Shown piece by piece: positions 9,309 through 17,545 of a stretch of 38,695 nt of DNA. Source of the DNA: Corynebacterium sp. GTDB lineage: Bacteria > Actinomycetota > Actinomycetes > Mycobacteriales > Mycobacteriaceae. Location of the stretch: contig JAUMZY010000019.1 in assembly GCA_030527885.1 (NCBI GenBank), positions 1-38,695 of the forward strand. Direction: 5' to 3'. Under the pieces are notes generated by a model, which saw nothing but the letters and a program-made list of their open reading frames with translations, made no database searches and was not told where the DNA came from. How positions within the stretch are numbered: the stretch's first letter is position 1; the number at the start of each line of letters is the position of its first letter. The translations under genes were made by a program, and so were the position numbers.

Positions 9309-10550
9309 TTACGTGCCTTTTACATTCAAGACCTGCCGCAACTTGTGTTTGATCTCCACCAAATCCTTGGAGTCCTCCATGACCTGATCGATGTCCTTAT
9401 AGGCGTCCGGAATTTCATCAATCCATTCCTCACCCTGCCGGTACACAATGCCCGTCATGCGGTGTGCCAAATCATCAACCGTGAACCGGCGCCGGGCCTC
9501 CGTGCGGGAGAACCGGCGGCCCGCCCCATGCGGCGCCGAGCGCAAGGAAGCAACATTGCTCTTGCCCTCAACCACATAAGAAGCAGTACCCATGGAACCC
9601 GGGATCAGCGCAAACCGACCCTCATCCGCATGCACGGCACCCTTGCGGGTCAACCACACGGTACGGCCGCAGTGCTCTTCCCGCTCGGTGTAGTTGTGGT
9701 GGCAATTGATCCGCTGAATTTCCTGCACCTCTTCGCCCATGAACTCAGCCAAACAAGCGTTAAACCGATCCATCATTTCCTCCCGATTGAGGAAGGCAAA
9801 GCGCTGCGCCCAGTGCAAATCCCGAATATAACTATCAAATTCCGGAGTGCCCTGCACGAAATACGCCAAATCATTATTGCCGATGGGGATCCACCACTTC
9901 GCCATTAATGCTTGCGCAATATCAATGTGTTTCCGGGCGATCTTATTACCCACACCCCGGGAACCCGAGTGCAGAAACATCCACACGGTATCAGTTTCAT
10001 CCAAGCACAATTCAATGAAGTGGTTACCGCCACCCAACGACCCCAATTGCTGCCGCCACTTGGGCGAATGTGACAAATCAACATCGTTTTCCTCCGCCAA
10101 TTTCGCCAATTCGCGGCACCGCTCATCGGCAGAACCCGGCAGGATCCATTCATCGTTGTAGTTACCCGGCGACAAGGGAATAGCAGCTTCGATGGCATCG
10201 CGGAGCTGCGTCAGATCCTTGCCCTCCAGGTCAGCGGCGGTAAACTGCGTGCGTACCGCAATCATGCCGCAACCAATATCCACACCCACGGCCGCCGGAA
10301 TGACGGCATCAATGGTGCCGAACACAGTGCCCACGGAGGAACCAAGTCCAGTGTGCGCATCGGGCATCAGCGCCACATGCGGGTAGATGAATGGCAATTG
10401 TGCCAGCTCTTCGGCCTGTGCCAGGGTGGATTCCTCCAACACAGAGGCGAACGAAATGACCTTCTTGGGATCAGTATTCAAGTGACGATTGAGGTAAGCA
10501 ATGTCCTTACGGCTCTTGCGCTTATTCTTACCTCGAAACTTGCGTGTCAT
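9309..10550 (-). CDS. rtcB: RtcB-type RNA ligase (3'-phosphate/5'-OH ligase)
   Basis: A 413-residue protein with the hallmark RtcB motifs in order: MPDAHTGLGSSVGTV, VGVDIGCGM (metal-binding Cys), SLGGGNHFIEL, HSGSRGVG, CHHNYTE, IPGSMGTASYVVEG and SAPHGAGR (the His that becomes guanylylated). RtcB seals RNA ends bearing 2',3'-cyclic phosphate or 3'-phosphate to 5'-OH, in RNA repair or tRNA splicing. I choose the ATG at 10550 because AGGAG lies ten bases upstream; the ATG at 10559 is too close to it, and the extra codons to 10622 look non-coding. No archease or rtcA is adjacent. It is convergent with gatA. Confidence 0.93.
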   Translation of the reverse strand: MTRKFRGKNKRKSRKDIAYLNRHLNTDPKKVISFASVLEESTLAQAEELAQLPFIYPHVALMPDAHTGLGSSVGTVFGTIDAVIPAAVGVDIGCGMIAVRTQFTAADLEGKDLTQLRDAIEAAIPLSPGNYNDEWILPGSADERCRELAKLAEENDVDLSHSPKWRQQLGSLGGGNHFIELCLDETDTVWMFLHSGSRGVGNKIARKHIDIAQALMAKWWIPIGNNDLAYFVQGTPEFDSYIRDLHWAQRFAFLNREEMMDRFNACLAEFMGEEVQEIQRINCHHNYTEREEHCGRTVWLTRKGAVHADEGRFALIPGSMGTASYVVEGKSNVASLRSAPHGAGRRFSRTEARRRFTVDDLAHRMTGIVYRQGEEWIDEIPDAYKDIDQVMEDSKDLVEIKHKLRQVLNVKGT

Positions 10551-11540
10551 TGCACGCATTCTCCTTTCTTCAACATCCCACAATGTGGGAAGGGAGAGTT
10601 GGTTAATAATTCCGGTGCACATGCACCATAGGGTTCATGCTTGCGTATGGCATTCGCCCGCAACCCAATCGGCTTAGTGCCCGATGGGCCCGATGGGTTA
10701 GTAGCTGATGAATTAGTGGCTGATATGAACCGAAATACAAAAAATGCCGCTCATGTTGCTTAGATGTACGAGGCGGCGGCGAAAATAGAAAGAAATTTCA
10801 GATATCAGCGTTGATGTTCTCGCTGATGCTGAGGTGAAATCTCTCCACCACGACCTGGCAGCAACCTCAAGGATGGGGTTCCGGGCAGATGTCCGCCACG
10901 TGCAATACGTGGTTCTATCAGCAGTAATCCGAGTAGTCGCATTGCCTAACCATCCTTTCGTTCGTTGTGGCCAATTTTATGGCGGGGAAAAATTTTCTGT
11001 TGGCTTTTGTCGCCACTAACCAGTAGTAGTTCACCACCCGGCAGGCCGCAAGGGTTAACCCCCGAAAAGGCCACCGCAACTACCCCCGCAGTTGTGGGGC
11101 GTGGGGGTGCGGCTCAGTGGGGGTTTGCGCCTTGATTGAGCAGGCATGATGTGGAAAATGGTGGGGTGGTTTTTCTGGGAGTTTGTGCCGGATGATTCCG
11201 CAGGTTGGTGGGGGTAGTGTTGCGGGGGTGGTTGGAGGTGCTGTTGTCCTTGGGTGTGGTTTTGGTGGCGGGGTAGCTGGCCGCGGGTTGATGCCTATGG
11301 GTGGCCGCCATGGGTAAAAGGCCAGGGTGTGCGGGGTTTGGCGGTCGGGTGGAGGGCTAGATGCTATCCATTAGAAAAAATTTATGAATAGCGTGCGCTG
11401 CTGTGCTGCGGTGTTGTTGCGTTGCTGTGGAGCGGGGTGGGGTGGGGCGTTGCGGGGGCGTTAACAAACAACCTTGTTTGTTAGTTCGTGGTCCGTCGAT
11501 AGTGTGCTAACAGTGAACTCTGGGATTCGTGGCGGGGGGA
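10551..11540. other. Gene-poor region upstream of rtcB
   Basis: About 1 kb without a convincing coding frame. The first part holds the rtcB leader, with a perfect small hairpin TCCCAC-AAT-GTGGGA (10576-10590). Further out are ATCAGCG/CGCTGAT arms (10804-10827) and CCACGT-GCAAT-ACGTGG (10896-10912), possibly parts of a structured RNA. From about 11040 to 11460 the plus strand is very G-rich. A short open frame at 10834-11019 lacks a ribosome-binding site and recognisable features. Confidence 0.4.
11462..11483. repeat. Perfect 22-bp palindrome, candidate operator
   Basis: Arms TAACAAACAA and TTGTTTGTTA are perfect inverted repeats separated by only CC. A 2-nt loop disfavours an RNA hairpin and favours a dimeric repressor site. 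It lies about 60 bp upstream of the TATAAT of the riboswitch transcript. No regulator gene is adjacent. Confidence 0.5.
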
Positions 11541-11542
11541 GT

Positions 11543-11550
11543 GCTATAAT
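11543..11550 (+). promoter_or_regulatory. Extended -10 promoter element of the riboswitch transcript
   Basis: TGCTATAAT (TGN plus a perfect TATAAT) lies about 10-15 nt before the predicted 5' end of the cobalamin riboswitch. No strong -35 box is visible at 17 bp, which is compatible with an extended -10 promoter. Confidence 0.55.
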
Positions 11551-11559
11551 GTTCGTGCA

Positions 11560-11742
11560 CTCAGAAGTGAGCTGGTGAAGCCAAATGTGTGTAATGGCTT
11601 CATGGGAATCCGGTGTAAAACCGGAACTGGCGCGCAGCGGTGAGTGGGGACCGCCCCATCCAAAGGCCACTGGCTAATCCAAGCTGGGAAGGCGTTGGGG
11701 GCTACGGGATGATCCACAAGTCCGAAGACCGACCAGCTCTGA
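11560..11742 (+). ncRNA. Cobalamin (B12) riboswitch
   Basis: The conserved core is complete and in order: the GAAGCC/GGCTTC stem (about 11577-11600), GGGAATCCGGTG (11604-11615) with its pairing CCGG, AGCGGTGA (about 11636), GCCACTGG (11666-11673) and the 3' B12 box AAGTCCGAAGACCGACC (11718-11734). These match the adenosylcobalamin riboswitch consensus, which normally lowers expression of the downstream gene when B12 is plentiful. Unusually, no B12-related coding gene follows directly. The next plus-strand protein gene, an ABC permease, starts 1.07 kb downstream, beyond a strong terminator and an opposing gene. Confidence 0.92.
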
Positions 11743-11749
11743 CCATCAT

Positions 11750-12213
11750 TGTGGCCCTCGCGTCCAGGCGCCGCCTGATAACAACATGGTGTTACTGGTG
11801 CTGGTCTTCGTGACGGCCAGCAGCATAACCATGGGGGAGTGGACGACTATCGCCCGAACTCCAAGCATCAGCTAGGTCCGCCGATGGATATCACTTGTGG
11901 TGTTTATCGGTGCTCCTGCGTGCTGTCTTGTATATGACGTACCAACGAGTAGCACACGTTGTTGGCTGTCAGTGACAACGTTCGGTCGTACCCATATCAA
12001 GGCACAAACATATGGCACGGTTTGCCTGTCACACAGGTGAGGGCCGTGGCGCATCGCCTAATGGGACTTTCCCACTCCCTGTTCCAGGGGGCGAAGCTTG
12101 CACCACGGTTCGTGGCCGGCACACCAGCCATGCGGATGCCCAAGCCCACCTGCGGCGATTGGTGAATGTGAGCACCAATATTGCATTGTCGCAGGTGGGC
12201 TTGGTTTATTTTT
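11750..12213 (+). ncRNA. Candidate structured non-coding RNA downstream of the B12 riboswitch
   Basis: No frame here looks like a real protein: the open frames (for example 11786-11875 and 11959-12165) lack ribosome-binding sites and familiar motifs. The stretch is dense in perfect short hairpins: CCGAT/ATCGG (11881-11910), CGTTGT/ACAACG (11957-11980), CCTGT-CAC-ACAGG (12025-12037), GGCG-CAT-CGCC (12048-12058), TGGGA-CTT-TCCCA (12062-12074), CCCTG-TTC-CAGGG (12077-12089) and CCACG-GTT-CGTGG (12103-12115). It ends in the terminator at 12140-12213. I infer a B12-regulated RNA of about 650 nt including the riboswitch; a decayed gene is the main alternative. Confidence 0.4.
12140..12213 (+). terminator. 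Strong intrinsic terminator ending the riboswitch transcript
   Basis: Perfect 15-bp arms CCAAGCCCACCTGCG (12140-12154) and CGCAGGTGGGCTTGG (12190-12204) are followed by TTTATTTTTA. The intervening loop contains its own 7-bp hairpin (ATTGGTG/CACCAAT, 12158-12179), giving a branched stem. Just downstream lies a copy of GCTTTTCGACG (12216-12226). Confidence 0.85.
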
Positions 12214-12268
12214 ACGCTTTTCGACGTGCTTATCGACGCCGGTTGCGGCGGCATTTCAGTCCGCTAAA

Positions 12269-12598
12269 TTAATCCTTGAGGTCGCTGAGCACGCCGGCGG
12301 CCCCCGCCGCCAGAGCCGTGACCGTGAGGACGGAAGGCCAAGCGCCAATCTTCTTAGCCAAGGGGTGCGATAGGCCGAAAGCAGTGATGTACGTGGCGCC
12401 CAAACCAGCTGCCAAAGGTGCCCCACCCTTGGCCAACCAGGAGCGGCCAGCCCACAGTCCGGCGGCCCCAAGAACCACCCCGCCCAAGGGGCGGATGCCT
12501 GATTCCCGGGCGGTGAGCCAGCCGCCAATCAGGCCGGTGGTGATGATGGCTGCGGTGTTCACTTCTTTAGCGTCTTTTAATGCAAAACTCATAGTCAT
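12269..12598 (-). CDS. Small hydrophobic protein of unknown function
   Basis: A 109-residue protein (MTMSFALKDAKEV...) rich in Gly, Ala and Leu, with three or four short hydrophobic stretches (AAIITTGLIGGWL, GGVVLGAAGLWAG, APLAAGLGATYITAFG, VLTVTALAAGAAGVL). It is therefore probably a small inner-membrane protein. The ATG at 12598 has an AGG ribosome-binding site at good distance; the ATG at 12592 is an alternative. It is convergent with the riboswitch transcript and divergent from the ABC importer. I do not recognise a named family. Confidence 0.7.
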   Translation of the reverse strand: MTMSFALKDAKEVNTAAIITTGLIGGWLTARESGIRPLGGVVLGAAGLWAGRSWLAKGGAPLAAGLGATYITAFGLSHPLAKKIGAWPSVLTVTALAAGAAGVLSDLKD

Positions 12599-12812
12599 AA
12601 CGCTACCTCGAAGTGGTGGGAAAAAACAGAGACCCCAATATAGGTCAACCAAACGATGGAAATCAAAGAGGAAAACTGGATATGATTTCCAGTTTCAATG
12701 CGTTTTCGATAGGCTTCATGACCAGGTGTATTGACAATAATATTTCGTTTCGCGCATCTCATTTCCACCAGGCGGGGGTGCGTCGAAAATAATTGCGAAC
12801 TCAAGGAGTTTT
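12599..12812. promoter_or_regulatory. Divergent promoter region of the small membrane gene and the ABC importer
   Basis: An AT-rich stretch ATTGACAATAATATTTC (from 12730) contains a TTGACA -35-like hexamer (12731-12736), but the matching -10 is weak. The same core ATTGACAAT recurs at 17311 in the leader of the VbhA-like gene. A near-copy of the repeated word (CGTCGAAAAT) lies at 12781. No clear 19-bp DtxR-type box is seen. Confidence 0.35.
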
Positions 12813-13859
12813 GTGGTTACATCACATCGCAAAATAGTAGCTCCCGTACTCTTCGTGCTGTTGGTTGTGGCAGCCGCGGCGAGCTTCGTCATTTCCTTGA
12901 CGTTCGGATCTGTTGATTACGCCGCCACCGATGTGTGGCAGGTGGTCGCAGCACATCTTGGGCTAGCAGAAAACACCGCCGGCAAAACCATTGACTCCAT
13001 CGTGTGGGAACTACGGGCACCCCGCGGAATCCTGTCACTCATCATCGGTGCCGGCCTCGCACTCGCGGGCGTCACCATGCAAACATTAGTGCGAAACCCC
13101 TTGGCGGATCCCTACTTGCTGGGCGTGTCATCTGGCGCCTCTGTGGGTGCCACGGCAGTGATCACCATTGGAATTTTTTCCTCCTTCGGACTGTACGCCC
13201 TATCGGCGGGGGCACTCGTGGGGGCACTAGGCGCCACCGCCACGGTGTACCTCATCACGCTGGCCCAAGGCGGACTCACACCACTGCGCCTCATTCTCAC
13301 CGGGGTGGTGGCATCCTCCGCGTTCTCCGCACTATCAAGCTTCCTAGTATTCAAATCCCCCGACGCCCGGGCCGCCCAAGGCGTGATGTTCTGGATGCTA
13401 GGCTCCGTCGTGGGTGCACAGTGGGACAGATTATTGCTACCAGCATTGGTGGTGCTGGTGGCGTTCATCGCCTTGATGCTGCTCTCTAACCCCCTGGACG
13501 CCATGGCGGCCGGCCCCGATACCGCAGCAGCCTTGGGCATTCACGTGGGTCGACTGCGGCAAGTCCTGTTCTTCATCCAAGCGCTGCTGGTGGGCGCCAT
13601 GGTGGCGGTCGCCGGCGGCATCGGATTCGTCGGTCTGGTGATTCCCCACCTGGCCCGCATGCTGGTGGGATCCTTGCACCGCAGATTATTGCCAATATCC
13701 ATGGTGCTAGGCGCATTATTCGTGGTGTGGGTGGACGTGATCGCCCGCATCGCAGCACCCCCGCAGGAGATCCCACTGGGCGTGGTCACCGGTGTGCTTG
13801 GTGCCCCCTTGTTCCTGCTGCTCATGGGCCGGGGCAGCTACAAGTTTGGGGGTAATTAA
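12813..13859 (+). CDS. FecCD/BtuC-family ABC importer permease
   Basis: A 348-residue polytopic membrane protein with about nine or ten hydrophobic segments and BtuC/FecCD hallmarks: LRAPRGILSLIIGAGLALAG near residue 70, VRNPLADPYLLGVSSGASVGA (about 93-113) and GFVGLVIPHLARMLVG (about 271-286). This class moves vitamin B12, haem or ferric siderophores across the cytoplasmic membrane as a homodimer. The GTG start at 12813 has AGGAG 4 nt upstream. The ATPase gene begins 3 nt after the stop, so they are an operon. Substrate specificity is not decidable; the B12 riboswitch upstream is separated from it by a terminator. Confidence 0.9.
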   Translation: MVTSHRKIVAPVLFVLLVVAAAASFVISLTFGSVDYAATDVWQVVAAHLGLAENTAGKTIDSIVWELRAPRGILSLIIGAGLALAGVTMQTLVRNPLADPYLLGVSSGASVGATAVITIGIFSSFGLYALSAGALVGALGATATVYLITLAQGGLTPLRLILTGVVASSAFSALSSFLVFKSPDARAAQGVMFWMLGSVVGAQWDRLLLPALVVLVAFIALMLLSNPLDAMAAGPDTAAALGIHVGRLRQVLFFIQALLVGAMVAVAGGIGFVGLVIPHLARMLVGSLHRRLLPISMVLGALFVVWVDVIARIAAPPQEIPLGVVTGVLGAPLFLLLMGRGSYKFGGN

Positions 13860-13862
13860 CCC

Positions 13863-14630
13863 ATGAGCCATGTGGTCGTGCGGAATGTGTCAGCCGGCAT
13901 CAATAACGTCACCATCGTCCGCGACATCAATTTTGAAGTGCAGCCGGGCACCATGACCGCCCTCGTGGGCATCAACGGCGCAGGCAAATCCACCTTACTG
14001 CGGGCACTCGCCGGCATCAACAAACTCCATGATGGCGAGGTGCTCCTGGATAATGTTTCCGTGCATTCAATGCGAGCCTGCCAGCGCGCCCAATTACTCA
14101 CCCTGGTGGGGCAGGAGGAAAGCCCACCCGGCGACTTAACCGTGTCGGAAATGGTGGCACTAGGAAGGCTACCGCACCTCAAATCCTGGCAAATCGGCGG
14201 CAAGAATGAACAAGAAATCGTCGCCCAATCCCTGGCATTGGTGGGGCTGACGGACGTGGCCGACCGGTCATGCGAGCAACTGTCTGGCGGCCAGCGCCGC
14301 CGCGCCCTGCTGGCCCGCGGGTTTGCCCAAGGCACAGACATGGTGATGCTGGATGAGCCAACCAACCATTTGGATGTACACCATCAATTGCATTTGCTGA
14401 ATGTGCTGCGGCAATCGGGCCGCACCATCTTGGCAACCATCCATGATTTAGATTTGGCCGTGTCGCATTTTGACCAAGTCGTGGTGCTGCATGAAGGCAC
14501 CATGTTGGCGGCCGGCAAACCAGAAAACGTTCTCATTCCCGAGAATCTGCGCACCGTTTTTAACGTGCAAGCCTATATTGCGCGACTACCAGAGACCATC
14601 AGTCCGCACTTGATTATCGACAGTTTATGA
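13863..14630 (+). CDS. ABC importer ATPase (FepC/BtuD type)
   Basis: A 255-residue ATP-binding subunit with Walker A GINGAGKST (about residues 38-46), Q-loop VGQEE, signature LSGGQRRRALLARG (about 140-153), Walker B MVMLDEP, D-loop NHLD and H-loop TIHD. It energises uptake through the preceding permease. The ATG lies 3 nt after the permease stop. Two substrate-binding protein genes follow, completing a type II importer operon. Confidence 0.92.
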   Translation: MSHVVVRNVSAGINNVTIVRDINFEVQPGTMTALVGINGAGKSTLLRALAGINKLHDGEVLLDNVSVHSMRACQRAQLLTLVGQEESPPGDLTVSEMVALGRLPHLKSWQIGGKNEQEIVAQSLALVGLTDVADRSCEQLSGGQRRRALLARGFAQGTDMVMLDEPTNHLDVHHQLHLLNVLRQSGRTILATIHDLDLAVSHFDQVVVLHEGTMLAAGKPENVLIPENLRTVFNVQAYIARLPETISPHLIIDSL

Positions 14631-14682
14631 CGCAGCTGGAAGCGTCGACAAGCAAGAACGCACAAAAAGGAGCACACACCTT

Positions 14683-15753
14683 ATGCTCTGGAAGCCCATG
14701 CTTACCACTCTTACCCTGGTCAGCTTGACCCTTGTGGGTTGCACCCAAGACTCATCGTCACCCAGCAACTCCACGGTAGCCGGCGCCGGGATTACCGTCA
14801 CCAACTGTGGTGCCAACGTCACATACTCGGCTGGGCAGAACCTCATGGTCAATGATGGTAATATCATCGCCATGGTGCTTGCTGCCGGCGGGCGAGAAAA
14901 CATCAAATGGGTTTCGTCGTTTACGGAACACGCCGATATTTTGAAAGCCAAGTATGGTGCAGAAACTGATGGCCTTGCGGAGATCAACCTCACGGATGAC
15001 TACCCCTCGCTGGAAGAAGTGGTGGCGAAGAAACCTGATGTGCTGGTGGCCGGCTGGAATTACGGTTTCAGCGATGGCACAAACCTCACCCCTGAAAGCC
15101 TGAAACAGCACGACATTGGGGCTTACGTGCTCACCGAATCATGCCGTCAGGAGGACACAAGCAAACGCGGGCTCGTTGATCCATGGAAAGCCGTCAGCGA
15201 TGACATTACCAACCTTGGCAAGATAACTGGCCATGAAGATACCGCCGCAGCTGTGGTGAAGGATCAGGAAGAACGCTTATCGACACTCCAGGCCGCGCCA
15301 AAAACAGAGAAAAACCCTGTCACCTTCGTGTTCGCCCCGTTGGAGGGATCCATTTTCACGTCAGATAAATTCGGTGGCCTACAGGCGATCATTGAGGCCG
15401 CCGGCGGGAAGAACGCTGCTGATTCCATCGAAGACATCTGGACAGATGTGGGGTGGGAATTCCTGGCGAAGCAAAACCCAGAAGTATTCGTATTTGTAGA
15501 CTACGGTAAAGGTTTCGAAGACAAGGTCAAGATGTTGAAGGAAAACGACGTGGCCAAAGACCTACCTGCAGTGAAGAAAAACCGGTTCATCAACCTGCCG
15601 TACGCCATGTGGACCTCCAGCCCACTCAACATTGATGCGGCGGAGTACGTGCGCAAGGCTTACGAGAAGTTTGGCCTGGCGCCGCAATCCGATGTGGCCA
15701 CGCATTTGACGTTGCCGGAATCTTCGGCAGGACAGGAGTACTTCACCGGGTAA
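14683..15753 (+). CDS. ABC substrate-binding lipoprotein 1 (siderophore/haem/B12 class)
   Basis: A 356-residue lipoprotein: a signal peptide with lipobox LTLVGC (Cys about residue 20), then the two-lobed PF01497-type fold. Segments include VNDGNIIAMVLAAGG, KKPDVLVAGWNYGFSDGTNLTPESL and the C-terminal LNIDAAEYVRKAYEKFGLAP. It would deliver the ligand to the permease in the cell envelope. The start has an AAAAAGGAG ribosome-binding site. A CGTCGACAAGC copy (14643-14653) lies in the gap before it. The next gene encodes a close paralogue. The ligand is not known from sequence. Confidence 0.88.
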   Translation: MLWKPMLTTLTLVSLTLVGCTQDSSSPSNSTVAGAGITVTNCGANVTYSAGQNLMVNDGNIIAMVLAAGGRENIKWVSSFTEHADILKAKYGAETDGLAEINLTDDYPSLEEVVAKKPDVLVAGWNYGFSDGTNLTPESLKQHDIGAYVLTESCRQEDTSKRGLVDPWKAVSDDITNLGKITGHEDTAAAVVKDQEERLSTLQAAPKTEKNPVTFVFAPLEGSIFTSDKFGGLQAIIEAAGGKNAADSIEDIWTDVGWEFLAKQNPEVFVFVDYGKGFEDKVKMLKENDVAKDLPAVKKNRFINLPYAMWTSSPLNIDAAEYVRKAYEKFGLAPQSDVATHLTLPESSAGQEYFTG

Positions 15754-15758
15754 GATAC

Positions 15759-15813
15759 TTCTTCGGGGTGGTGCTACACCGGCATCATGGTTGCCGTCCG
15801 ACACCCCGAAGAA
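15759..15813 (+). terminator. Hairpin between the two binding-protein genes
   Basis: Perfect 12-bp arms TTCTTCGGGGTG and CACCCCGAAGAA flank a 31-nt loop directly after the first binding-protein gene. There is no T-run, so it may be a partial terminator, an mRNA 3'-end stabiliser setting the ratio of the two genes, or an attenuator. Confidence 0.5.
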
Positions 15814-15984
15814 CACCATGAGCACGGGGTGCGGCGCGGTTTCACCAACCATCCACATATTGCTGCACCAGCGTGGTCATTAATGGCATGTCAAGAACCC
15901 GATTGTGCCTTTTGGCGCTGGTTTACGCACACTGGCGGCGTCGAAAAGCGGGATCGGTGACAAGTAATAATCAAGGAAAAAATC

Positions 15985-17061
15985 ATGCGCTGGAAACAAA
16001 CTCTTGCGATTCTAAGCCTGAGCGCCATCACCATCACTGGTTGCGCCAACAACTCCACGGGCGGGAGTAGTACCACCGAAGCAATGGCTGCGGGGGAGGG
16101 CATCACGCTCACCAACTGTGGCGAGGAGAAAACCTACATGGCCACCAATAACCTCATGGTCAACGATGGCAACATCATCGCCATGGTGCTTGCCGCTGGC
16201 GGGCGGGAGAACATCAAATGGGTGTCCTCGCTGGATGACGACGCCGATATTCTGAAAGCCAAGTACGGCCAGGATGCCGAAAACCTCGAAAGTGTGTCGG
16301 ATAATATGCCGTCGCTGGAGGAAATAGTGGCCAAGCACCCCGATGTCATGGTTGCGGGCTGGAACTATGGCTTCACAGAGGGCAAGAACCTCACCCCGGA
16401 TGCGCTGAAGCAGCACGACATCAATTCCTATATTCTCACCGAGTCTTGCCGGCAACCTGGTACGACCAAACGCGGCGTGGTGGACCCTTGGAAAGCCGTG
16501 GAAGATGACGTGACGAATTTCGGCAAACTCACCGGCCACGAAGACACTGCGGCCGCAGTGGTGAAGGATCAGCAGGAGCGGCTGGCCGCCCTCAATGCCG
16601 CGCCGAAACCAGAGAAAACCCCCGTGACCTTCGTGTTCGACTCCGCTAAGGATTCCATTTTCACGTCCGGTAAATTCGGCGGCCCGCAAGCCATCATTGA
16701 GGCCGCCGGCGGGAAGAACGCCGCCGATTCCATCGAAGATACTTGGACGGATGTGGGCTGGGAATTCCTCACCGAGCAGAACCCGGATGTGTTCGTGATG
16801 GTGGATTATCCCGGCCAAACTTTCGAAGAGAAGGTCAAAATCCTGAAGGAACGGGAAACCACCAAGGACCTGCCGGCGGTGAAGGAAAACCGGTTCATCA
16901 ACCTGCCGTACGCCATGTGGACCTCCAGCCCGCTGAACATTGACGCGGCGGAGTACGTGCGCAAGGCTTACGAGAAGTTTGGCCTGGCGCCAAGCTCGGA
17001 TGTGGCCACCAAGCTCACTCTGCCGGAGTCGTTGCAGGGGCGGGAATACTTCGTTGAGTAG
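15985..17061 (+). CDS. ABC substrate-binding lipoprotein 2, close paralogue of lipoprotein 1
   Basis: A 358-residue lipoprotein with lipobox ITITGC and the same fold and segment order as its neighbour (NLMVNDGNIIAMVLAAGGRE, VAGWNYGFTEGKNLTPDAL, INLPYAMWTSSPLNIDAAEYV). Near the 3' end, a ~105-bp stretch (about 16884-16990) differs at only about three positions from 15576-15682, pointing to recent duplication or gene conversion. The ribosome-binding site is AAGGAAA before the ATG at 15985. A CGTCGAAAAGC copy (15939-15949) lies in the gap. Having two receptors for one permease may broaden the ligand range. Confidence 0.88.
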   Translation: MRWKQTLAILSLSAITITGCANNSTGGSSTTEAMAAGEGITLTNCGEEKTYMATNNLMVNDGNIIAMVLAAGGRENIKWVSSLDDDADILKAKYGQDAENLESVSDNMPSLEEIVAKHPDVMVAGWNYGFTEGKNLTPDALKQHDINSYILTESCRQPGTTKRGVVDPWKAVEDDVTNFGKLTGHEDTAAAVVKDQQERLAALNAAPKPEKTPVTFVFDSAKDSIFTSGKFGGPQAIIEAAGGKNAADSIEDTWTDVGWEFLTEQNPDVFVMVDYPGQTFEEKVKILKERETTKDLPAVKENRFINLPYAMWTSSPLNIDAAEYVRKAYEKFGLAPSSDVATKLTLPESLQGREYFVE

Positions 17062-17545
17062 GCGGTTGGTTTAGTGACCTATCAACCAGCGGTTTTATCG
17101 TGGCCACCCTGTGGATTTTTATTGTGGCATTAATCTAGTAGACTTCCACAGCGGTGGCTCTAACCGGTAATAAACCAGGCGTACAATAAAACGACATGGG
17201 AAATAGGGGGAGCCGGGGCATTTCGGGGGATTCTGAATTAATTCGACCAACGCCACTTTTTTCAGTTTTAGTGCTAAATTACACTCGATGTAATATTAGT
17301 GAAATATGTCATTGACAATTATTAAAACTGCACGGTAGCAGCTATTTGATGAAAAAATATGATCAGATCTTTTGCGATTATCGTGTGGCAAAAATTACGA
17401 AAAAATAATTATAGAAAATGTGCTTCGCATGCGGCTGGAAAAACCCAGGGGGTAATACGCACATTTGATAAATGCTTGTTCGGTGGTTTTGGGTAATAAT
17501 TGCTGAAAACCTGATGCATAAATAATGACCAGAAAGGCGAATACC
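17062..17545. other. AT-rich intergenic region after the importer
   Basis: About 480 bp with no coding frame. It is markedly more AT-rich than its surroundings. ATTGACAATTATT at 17311 has a TTGACA -35-like hexamer (17312-17317) and shares ATTGACAAT with the importer leader at 12730. No convincing -10 or terminator is identified. Confidence 0.4.

Noticed and set aside
10834-11019. 61-codon open frame between rtcB and the riboswitch
   Set aside because: No ribosome-binding site, no recognisable motif, and it overlaps perfect hairpins.
11114-11311. 65-codon minus-strand frame in the G-rich stretch
   Set aside because: Low-complexity Thr/Pro/His composition is what any C-rich strand gives; no start signal.
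11959-12165. 68-codon open frame within the riboswitch transcript
   Set aside because: No ribosome-binding site; the sequence is dominated by perfect hairpins, and the end of the frame overlaps the terminator stem.
12730-12746. Possible DtxR/iron box before the ABC importer
   Set aside because: The AT-rich sequence does not show the 19-bp DtxR-type inverted repeat; only a shared ATTGACAAT core is visible.
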